Origin: Polydactylus sextarius
Lineage: Eukaryota; Chordata; Actinopteri; Polynemidae
Length of the DNA stretch: 64,000 nt
Assembly: GCA_016801845.1 (NCBI GenBank)
Contig: CM028914.1
Location: 12,867,272 to 12,931,271, forward strand
Reading direction: 5' to 3'
Shown here: positions 11,801 to 23,207 of the stretch, piece after piece
Layout: every line of letters starts with the position of its first letter
Position numbering within the stretch: the first letter of the stretch is position 1
The notes under the pieces: model-generated
The model's database searches: none
The model's input: only the letters and a program-made list of their open reading frames with translations
What the model was told of the DNA's origin: nothing
Position numbers and translations under genes: made by a program

Positions 11801-14800
11801 TTTTTTCTCTTTCCTGAAGACATGCACTTAGCTGCTTAGTGATTCACACCGAGGCTGAAATGTCACCAAGGCACGTAGGACAGTTGGCCTTGAGAAAGAG
11901 TTCCTCAGCCAATTAAAAGCCTGTAGCTCACTATAAAAAGCAGAGTGACATAAACATAAAAGCCAAGGTGGTTGTGTAACCTCATTAATTTTGTCACGCA
12001 ATGTTTCAGGCCCATATTTCTTGTTACTTAAACACGTGACAGTGAGAAACTCTGCCATGGTTGAAGCACATTTACTATTATCTTGTAGCAAGAAGCCAAA
12101 AACAAAGCATTTCAATGAAGGCTGAGACACGTTTTCCCGAAGTCACCCTTTAAACGCATGGGTAATTGTCACAGATCATTTCTCAAATTACTGTCATCTA
12201 TTATACTGACATCATTTAGAAATATTCAGCTTTCTTCCTTTTCATATGCAGAGATTTTCCCTGTATAGGATCTGATCAACCAACACAACTACAACTTGAT
12301 ATAGCATGTGCTTAATACATTAACTATTATATATAAAAGTCATAATCCAGAAGAATGATCATAAACCAAAGATAATCATTAAATGACTTACCACTAACTA
12401 CTGTTTTATATACATAAGAATCCACAAAATTCCATATTCTTAAACAACAAATAGTTGGCCTTTTTTGGTTTTCCATCATTGTTTGCCTTTTACCAGTTTA
12501 TGTTGTTAAGTATCCAACTGCCCCCATGTGATTTCATTTTATTGTTGTTGTTGTTTTTGTATTATTTTTGTGTATGTGTGTCTGTCTATCCCCTCCACCA
12601 GACGTCCCCACCACCATGCCTCCATCCACCACCTACCCCCCACATCCCATCCCTCCAGATCCTACTGCACAATTAGGCACCCACGCCTCAGATCCCACAG
12701 TCACTGGCAACAGAGGTACAGTACTACCCCTCACATCTCCAAAACCTCTTCAGCATGCTACTGTATATTCCCACTTCCCTCTTACTTTTAGTTCTCTGTC
12801 TTATTTCTTCTCTGTCAGCTACTTCACCGGCTCAAACATCAGAGCAACCTGTCTCATGTGGACATACTGAGACACTGACAAGTGGAAAAATGTCTAATAC
12901 CAAATGTACTTCCTGGAACAAAATTTTATCCTGTCAACCTTTTTTGTTTGCGTTTTTACCCTTTTGAGACTATAATCATAAACTATATGTCATTTTGACA
13001 GACATTGACTTATTTATTTCAAATTAACTTACTAAAATGTGTTATTCAGATTTGACTCCAAGACACACTCCAGGTCATTGTATTCAAAACGAGTCTAGCT
13101 GTTCAAATGCTCCATCCACTGTCCCCTTGGCATTTCAAAGACTTCAGTACTTCTGTGCCCTGAAACCTCAAAGAAGCAAATGTCATGTCCAACTGAAAAT
13201 GTCTGGCCACTGGAGATGTCTCATCATGACTCCTAATGTTGGGCTAAATCTCAAAGAATCCTGACTTTAAAAGCTCTTTTTTTTCAGAGATTTAACATTA
13301 TAGCAGCTGCATCCAGTGTTTTTAATGAATCTGTTTGTGATTAGAATGCTGTTTCTATAATGCTTTCAGCATTATATTATAAACTATGAATAATGGGATC
13401 TCATCTATATTAAGTCTGAAAAATAAGTTGGAGAGGCATAAAATGCTGAGGCCATCTCAAATTTCAAGCATCTTTCACTCCTGCAGAGGCTATGAAATGG
13501 CAGGAGTTATGGTTTTGAGTTTAAGCTTTAAAATCACTAATATGCAATGTAAAATCAGTTCCTATCACTGTCCTGCAGCACTAATGGTGTCCACACATAA
13601 CATGTTTTCTGGGCCGCAAAACCTCCATAATACTGTTAATATATCACCAAATCTGGAATTTCTCGTTATTTCAGTATCTGCACAGCACAGCAGTCGAGGT
13701 ACAGTTGGAAGTCGCTGGAGGTAGAATTAGAAGTTGTTGGGAAAGACTCTCTGTTGCTGAGGTGGTCAAAAAAAGGATGGAAATTACATGAGGCTGCTGG
13801 AATGGACACTCAAGTTTGCACATCCAATCATCCATGAACATGAAGGACTTGCCTTGTATCTGTGTCTTCCCTGGTTTTTTTCTTGGTGGATGTACAATGG
13901 GAGTGTACTGTGGGTCCTGAGAGATTGTTATGAGCAACTCAGTCCTTGCAAAGTGAGTCTGTGAAACTATCTATTAGTCTGTCTTTGCTTCAGTTATCCT
14001 TTTCAATCAGTCGCTCTGAATAGTGACCAGAATATTTAGACTGTGCCTCCAAATGTCTGACATGACTCTGCACTGTCAGTCAGTTGATCTGCTTCAAGAA
14101 TCTGATGACGATACCCTCCTTGAGAGGTATTACAGGTTATTGAGTACAGCTGGGGCTGCATATTCAGTCAGTTTGGACCAAGATGCCAACTGAAAGCCTC
14201 TCTATGCAGGCATGGCTAACTTGTAGGAGACCCTCGGGAAAGACCCGGAGTGATATGTAATCCCACCTGGCATGTGAAGGATCAGATCCTTCAGGATGAG
14301 TGGAGGAAATGGTTGGGAAAACAGACGTTTAGGCATCACTTTATTCAGGTGGATAAGCGGTGATAAATAGATCTCTCTGGGAAGGTGTAGTTGCCCTAGC
14401 TTATTAGCCTTCATCTCAAAAGGATTTATATTTAATACAGACATTTATTCATAGTAAATGTAGTCATTATATGACTTTACATCATTTATTTTAAGCTTTT
14501 TCTTCATCGTGCAGTATGAACAAGAGTCACATTTTTTGTCTGAAGGGAAGGACAGGAAGTGGAAGTGAAATATCTCAATTTCTTGGCGTACTCACAAGGT
14601 TGGGCAAAGGCCCATTTTGGGAAAAGTGATTCGAAAAATGACTGTTGTTCGGATGAACTGCAAATTGTGCAATGAGTGTGTTTTGTTGCATGCTGCAAAA
14701 TTGTGACAGTAATGCTGACCTGGCATCATGTCTGCTACAGGAGAGTGATATGTCAATCAAGGTTTTTGAGTGACATGTCAATTTAAAACTAATATGCTGT

Positions 14801-17800
14801 GATTAGCGTTGTATGCAAAGGAGCTTGCTCACTCATACATCATCTGGATCATAGTTTGTAAAAGCTGTCATTTGTATTTACTGAGTTTTTAAAGGTGACT
14901 GTGCAAACTGATAAAACAAAGTAGAAAACACTGGCTTTTTTAGCAGTTTTCCTAAGCAGCTTCATTCATTTCCAGTTACATATCCATCTTCTCACCATAT
15001 ACAGTAAATGTAACAGACTTTACCATTCCTCTCATCTTCATGGTGCTCTACAGCCCCATTCATTCAGAATAATTTCCTCTCATTGCTGCCGCTTTCTCTA
15101 AATTACCATCTTTAAAGTCCTTCAGGAGTCTAGACTCCCCCCCCCCCCCCACCTTTCTTTATCCTTACTTTCTTTCTTAGCTTTTATTTCAATTTTCCAT
15201 CACTCACTTTGTCTCTTTTAACCTCACATCTCTCTGAAGACCCTGTTAGATAACAGGCTTCCACACGTTGCTGGATATTCCTATTCACTGCGTCTCAATT
15301 CTTCTCTGATATCTGTTTGTGTAGTGCACAGACACAAGAGGAGCTGAGCCTCTCGATGTATCTTTAGGGAATCTAAATATCAGACTCTTTCACTGCGTCC
15401 CCAGTCACAGGATACTACACTATCTGCTTTCATGTGTCTACTTGATTTATTACCAGGTCTTTTCACAGGCTCTGGATGAAAGCAAACAACTGTGGAGCTG
15501 TACCAGCCCTATGACGTTTTGTCTTTTTAATAAAGTTGTCTTGCAGAAGAAATGCACTCTGTAGGTTTAGCACTAGAGCCGGTATGCAGAATATTAACAT
15601 GAGTTCTCTCAGGTGCACCCCTCTATGCTGTGCTCTTGCAGCTCTACTCTCTTGCTGTTCATCCACACATTGATTTTCCAAAAAGTGCAAGACTACCACA
15701 GCTAAGGCTGATGGATATTATATCAACAAACAGTTGGGGCAAAGAAAAGACAAGCAGCTGATGGAAAAAAAAACAACAAAAAATACCATCATTATATGGG
15801 AATGTAGTAAATCATGTCCTGGTAATATTTGATAGTTTCCTCCTATGAAACACCCTGAAGTGCGTTTTTTAAAAAAAAAAAAAAAAAACTAAGTGAGGTA
15901 GCTCTGAACTTAGTCTACAAGTCTTTTTTTCTTTTAACTACAGTTATTTTAAGATAATGTGTGACCTAAGTCTCCCAGACCGTCAGTGATATTAGTCATA
16001 ATTGAGCTCCTCTGATATTGTGCTTTCTCAGACTCTTTTTTGCTTTGATCTTTGTAAGCTCTGTTAGCTACAGTGACTACCAATCAGAAAGCAAGGTGAT
16101 GCCACCTGACTACATATTTGCTACAAGAGAAATATTGGCCTGGATTGCCATTAGGCTCAGGGACAAATGTGGAATTCAACAAATTGGATTTAATATTAAT
16201 TCTGTGTTAAATAACCTTGATGTTAGTTGGAATAGATTCAAATCGAATAATAATAATAAAAAAATACAATCATTTCTGGTATTACTGAAAATATGCAAAT
16301 GATTGGTTACTAAGCAAAGCATGTATAAAATGGTTATTGAACTAAGCTGTTGGCAGATATACAAAATGTACTGCACAGTGCAATTATTCTATTCTAGGCT
16401 TTTCTGGGCAGGAAAAGCCTGGATGTTTTCAGAGAACATTGAGGTCCAAATGCAATAAGTGTGGGTTTTTGTGCTTTTCGCTTGTTTACTGGTATGTTAA
16501 AAATAACCTTAAATTGACCAAAAACATATTTTGCCTCAGAATCCAAATCTGAGAGAGAGAGAGGTCTTTGGTAAAAGGAAGTGCATACACTTCTGATATA
16601 GCAATGTGTTATTCTCTTTACAGTTTGTAATTTCATAACAAAGTATATTTCAAATTTATGTCTGAATTTACTGACATGGTGACAGTAAATATACATTGAC
16701 CAGTACAGCAATATCCCTTATAATGGAACCATTTATTCGTCCTTGCAAGAACATTAGGGCATAAATGCATTGACAATGTAGACTCATTGTTTCTAAAGGG
16801 AAATTTTAAATTTGACAGTAAACCATGCATTTGATTCTAACTGCTGTTGACTTTTGGAGTGTAGATAGTGTTCAGGTATGTGTGAGGTTCCTGTTTTTCA
16901 TCCGTACTGTATAATGTCAGGGTGGATGCATAACTGCAGTCTGTGATTCACTTTATTAATGAAGTGCTGGCAGGTATGCCCAAGACACACACTGCTTCAG
17001 CAGCCTAGCCAGCCTTAATGGCTGTAATAACTCTTTTGCTAAGTATCAGAGGTCTATGCAATGTCATCAGACCCCCCCCTTCAATGAACACACATACACA
17101 CACAGAAACACACATGCACGCACTCTCTTCTCTCACCACCTCTGAGTTCTCTCAAATTTGCCAAATGCTTTTTCATGGCTTGCAAATTAGCTTTGACCTT
17201 GTGAAGCTTAAAGGTTGAATCATGCACAAGAGTTTCTTTGGTGTTTAAAATATTTACTATTCAACTCTCATAATCAGCATTCATCTGGCCAAACCCAGCC
17301 CTTGTAGCCTGATATCGCCGCAGAAAAAGGGTTCACTGCCGAAAAGCTAGCAATTATTCATGCCTAGTGTCTTTGCCTGTGGAGAAGACAGAAGAACTAA
17401 AATCATACCCATCTACCGCCATGCTGAGTAAAAGTGGCTTTTCCTTAGATCCACTTGTGTTTCTGAACTGAAGATAAAAGTGAAGAAAAGCACCACCAAC
17501 TGCGAAACTCTTAATCTAAATATATATACCTTAACAAGGAAGATATTACTAAATTGTCTTAAATTGATACCAGAGGGTCGGTAGCAGAATTGTCAGTGGG
17601 AACCACAAGGGGTTACCATGGTAACCCATAAACATAATGGTTTTTCTGGTTAGTACTCTCAAGCAAAATACAAAAGATATTCTCCTCTCCTCTCGAAGTT
17701 GATAGCAGCGACCACACACTCAAGCAGAATTCAAGAGTGGAGGCAAGGGATTGGTCATCGTTCAAAAGCTGGGATTAGTTTGGACTTTGTCCCTTTTCAA

Positions 17801-20800
17801 GTGAGCATCAACTGAAAAGCTGCATATGAATGGTAACATTGAAACAGGACCAGTCTTATTCTGTTTGGCTTCTTGAGACTTGAGCCAGCCTCCAAACATC
17901 AACAAAGTATTCTTAAATTAGTAATGACCTACTAAATCCATTTTGTTTTGTTTTTCTGTTTAAATGATCTATGCAGGGGGTTGAAACTATTGGATGTAAT
18001 TCCATCTAGAGTTTCTGATCCAGAATAGTTCTTGTTGTGTTCATGACATCAATACTCGAAAGATAGATAGATCATCAGTTTCTTTTACAAACAACAGCTC
18101 TTCATAAGGTTACAATGGTTTCAGCTCTCATTCATATTCATCAGAAACACAAGCACAAGCTGTAGTTTAAGTATTTGTTAAGTATTTTGTTACAAAAATA
18201 TATCTAATAATTATATATTACTGTACTTCACTATATTAGCACTTTTTTAGAGTAGATAAATACATTTTTACATTTCTGAGTTAAATGTTCTATAAAGACA
18301 CCCAGTTGAAAGGCTGATGATTCAATCTATTTAATTTTATGATTTAAAAAGTGCAGACTGCTGAAATTCCAGCAATGCAATCACAAATTACTGAGTAATT
18401 ATTAGGACACTTGCAGGTAATATTCTACATCTTTAACTCTACATTCACCTATAGATGCCGCTTTAGGCCATGGACAAACCTTTTGTGCAAATTCAATAAG
18501 GGAAGGGACAATTTTAATTCCTCAGAGGGATTTGAAACTGCTTTATTCCATTGTTATTGATCTTGCTTTAAATGGAGGGCAAGAGTCAAGCCTCATGATG
18601 AGCAAAAGACATATTTTCTTGAGGGCAAGTGTTCAGGGCACCTGGTTAGTTGCTGTGTTTAAACCAGAAAGGCTATGTTCGGGTTGCAGCATCCCCAGAG
18701 GGAGGAATGGTTAAATATTGAACAGCCCCGACCATCTTCTCTCCATTTTCACCCTTCCGCTCTCCACTCTTTACACCATAAAGCTGAGGAGCACAGGAGA
18801 AATTAAAACATAATGCAAAGGTCTTTCCACTTATTGCAGGGCAAGCTTATTGATGACCTGTCACATTAACTTGCTTTGGGGAAGAATTATGGCAACAATT
18901 TGGAATAAAGTGTAGAACAGAAAACGAGAAATCATTAGATCCTGGGGCTAGTGTTATGAATTAGATGTAATAGCCCTTCTATTCATTAAATCTCAATGGC
19001 AGAGGACACTTTCAGCTATTCTGGTGAAGTACACATACATGTGCATGAGTACATGTGCAAGGCAATCTAAATTTCATTTGTTGACATGAAATTTTACTCC
19101 ATCCTTCTGTCTCTGGGGCTGGTCACAGTTGCAATTTGACTCCTCCATTTCTGCGTGGACCACTGTTTCTGCATCTCTTGCTCTGCAGTCGACTCACATA
19201 TAGCGCCCTTTTTCCGAACAAACCAGCAGCATGATGTAGGTTATGACTGAAAATATCTGAAAAGCTGCTGAAATGCAGTCTTGAATAAGTCACCATAAGT
19301 GTCAAAATTATGTTATTCCCACTGCGCTTCTCCATCCTTTGTTGTATTTTATTGCTGTTTTGAAGCGGTTATGGATTTTGCAGAACATAGCGCTGCTTTG
19401 ACAGATTGATGCTCGCATGCGATTTAATGAATTCATATGATTAATTATCTTGCTTTGCTTATAACTTCATACTGTTACTGACCACAATGCTGACCACAAT
19501 TTCTTTTCATTCTGGGAAGAGAGAGGATGTGTTTAAATATTCTAGATAGTGTCCAAATCCACGTGTGGGCTTTATTGAGTGATTAGCAGAAATAATTTGT
19601 TTTCAGAATCTAATTAATCCAACCTGACTCAACAAGCAGTAATGTGCAGGGGCACAAATAGACATTACACTCACACACGTGTCTTGGTAATGTCCCCTGT
19701 TTTCTATCTGACTCTCACGTGGATGGGTGCACAGACTCAGAAGTGTATACACAAGTGTGTTTTTTCAGCCCTTTTCTACAGCCTCCAGGGATTCTTTCAT
19801 CTCAGCAGTAGAGGCAGCATTAGATGCAGATTGGTGAGTTTTCTAGCTTCAGCCAAAAACGTAAAACGCTGGGAATAATTGACTCATCGAACAAGTGAAG
19901 TCTGAGGGCACTTTTCACTTTGTCTCTGTTTGCAGACGCTTTTTTGTTTTATTTTTATGTTGTTATGTTTTGTTTTTTTTTTGTCTCTACCTTTAACTTT
20001 CCATCACTTCTGGGGAATTAATGAAGAGTCTTTATGACATAACGTGAAGTGTTTTTAAATTTTAAAAAAAATAAAACATAAAACTGTTCTGGCCAACTTA
20101 TTTTTTGGTCACAGACTATTTCAAGTTACTATTCAGTACCTGATGTATGAGTTATTATCTTGTAACTATGCAAGAAATTTCACAGTAGTTTCCAGAGATT
20201 CCAAAGATTTCTCACAGTGTTTCTCCAAGACTTCCAATGAACTCAAATTAATATTACATATTAGAGAGTAATGATACACACACACACACACACTAACTCA
20301 AAGATTCTCTGACCCACACCACAGACACAAGGACACTGCAGCTCTGTAAAGTGATGCTTAACCCAGCTGCTGTTTTATTGATCTGAGAAACTGGAACTAT
20401 TGCTTCACAGAGTTATATATACATATTTATACATAACATGCAGGGAGGAAAAAGCATAATCCAAAAGACAAAAAAAGATGCCTTTGGGCATGAATTTTAA
20501 TATAAACAAATTTAATACCAGGGGAAGGGGGAAGAGCAAAGGAGAGACAGACATGTATGTTAAGCTACAGTGCAGACTAGCATGCTGATAAGATTTATCT
20601 GATCAGTTGAAATTGTTAATATAGAAAATGACATCAGATGAAAGACAGTGCAGAGGATGGTATATTGCCAGGCCCAAGAGATGCTCTAACAATGCATACA
20701 GAATGGAAACATTTCCTCTGAAGTTCTTCGGACATTGACAGCAATTAAGGCGTTTGAAGATTGAGATAAGGGTGAATATTACTTGGTGACATACAGAACG

Positions 20801-23165
20801 ATGTTTATTTAACAAGCAGCAGCATCTAAAAATAGCCAAAACAATCTAATTGTCCTTTTTGTTATTAGTGCTTCAGCTGTTCAGCCACTCCAGTCAGCTT
20901 CTCTTGCATTTCCCATTCATAGATATTTTCTGCAGGATTGAAGAAACAAGAACCAGACTAGAGTCCACCACTTAATGTATAACTTTGCATGTATTACAGT
21001 CAGATCAGGTTCTTGTGAAATGGAAGCGATGACATGATTGAAGCAGGAGACAGGCTTTTCTTGAAGGGCTATCACCACACTCTAGGGGAGTCAGTGATTG
21101 AATATTTGATTTGATTGAACTAATAAAGTCTGTTGATTGTATAGTTTAGCCACATTTTGCTCATGAATTGTGAACAATTCGGAAAGTTTGATCTAAAATG
21201 CACAACAGCGAACAATCGTGCTTTTATTTTGGTGTATTTTTTGCATTCTTTTCCGGAAAAGTGATGATGTGATATGGTATCGTGATTGTATTCACTCCTA
21301 TTTCCAGCAATATACAGTAGCAATCAAACATGCTTTTATTTTGGCGTATTCTTTGCATTCTTTTCCGGAATTGTGATGATCTGATATGGTATTGTTATTG
21401 TATTCTCTCCCATTTCCAGCCATTACACACATCCTGGAAAACCCACACAGTAACATTATCACATATCATCTGACAGAAAAGCCCATATGGATGCAGCATC
21501 AGTGAAACGGATGAGATGAGGAGTTAGTGGAACAGTTTAAGAGTAGCACTTTTGGTTCAGTCCAGCCAAGCAGTGGCTCACAGAAGCCCTGAACCCCTTT
21601 AATTTATTAAACAAGCCCAATTCGCAAGGCCAGACGACAAGGAGAGTGTTATAAATATTAAAAGAGGAGTTTGCTCTGCCACGCTCTCATATTAAATCAC
21701 ACAGAGAAGAATGTATGTGCCCTTATTAAAAGATAATGTGTTCTGGAGCCATAAAAATGTATAACCCTTCAGTATATATCCCTCTCCTCCTTGTCTTGTC
21801 TTCTTTCCTTTTCTATCTTGCTCCAACTGAAATTTCAGCCTCTTCCTGTCCATCAATCTCAGTATTTTTTTTTTTTTTCATTTCCTCTCTCTATAAGTCT
21901 TTGTACACTGTTGCCTTATTTTTTCCTCTCACAAGTAGCAGTGGACTGGAACAGAATACGTAAGAACACAATACATAAGCCACGTTTTGCACCCAAAGGC
22001 CAAGGCACTCATATTTATTATATGTGCTTTCACATCATAAGCTATGATAACTTCATGCCGCAGGCTGCTGGTGCTTCATGAGTATTAGGTTAACTGAAAA
22101 TCTAATCTGCAGTATCAAACACTCACACCCTTGTGGCTCAGAAGATGCCGGAAAAGAGCGCTCCACTGATTTAGCACCGCACTTCTACAGTATCATATAT
22201 ATTTAATATATGTATGCCAGGAGCAGCTAATGTAGCAGCTAATGTGGACTCAAACTTCTAGCCTCAAGCTCACTTCTTTCTAACTTCACACCCCCAGATT
22301 TTTTTATGGTCAAACTTGTAGTGTTCAGCTCCAACTAACATTGCCTCAAGTGACATCACTTGAGGTGATTTATCAGATTTATATGCAGTCCCCGAGCCCT
22401 GTATTTAGAAGGATAAAATTGATGCGGTTTAAATTGTGTCGCTAACTAAACATCAATCCCACTACTACTGCTGCTACATGCTTTGTGTGTGGTAGTATGA
22501 GCTTAATTTGTCCAGAAACTACTGAATATTCTGGTTCAGATTTGGAGCCATTGGGAAACAACAGCATCTATCATATGAAAGCTTGTGTTTCGAAGGCGAT
22601 CATACAAATCAACACTGGAAAAAAATCCCACAAACTATATTGATCATGTTTTTTGCCCTTGTAAAATATACAAACTGACTCAAGTGGTTATTCTCTGTGA
22701 AGGGGCAAACCACAGTCTTTTCAGAGCCACCTTTCAATTCTATTGAGAGGATAGATTTCAGTTCAAGTTCAGAAGTGTTGCAGTAGCATCAGACGACATG
22801 TTCCAGAAGCACCGAGGGCTTTGGCTTACAGCCCCGGCCACTTGGACCATCATATTCTACGGCCAAAGTGTGTAGCAGACATACAACTGTATGGTCATGG
22901 CTTGTTTGTGCCAGCGCTGGGTTGTAACAACTGAAGTGAAGCGCAGCAGTCAGACAGTGAGTGTGTATGATGGTTTAAAAAAAAAAAAAAAGAAAGGAAA
23001 AAAAAACACTCGCCAATGCTGACAGATAGAGGTGAAGAGACACAGCCATGTGTGTAACTAAACGCCCAAGTCCTTGCCCTGCTGGGCTGCACCGGGGGAA
23101 CATTCCTCTACTCTCTGCTCCACCAACCAAGCAGAACCACAGCACAGTGAAACCACGTTACGTAC

Positions 23166-23207
<42 letters not shown>

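Noticed and set aside
19785..19836. Exon-like segment between TCTACAG and GTGAGT in the cadm2 intron
   Set aside because: It is 52 nt long, so inclusion would shift the frame before the conserved transmembrane exon. It has no similarity to CADM proteins.
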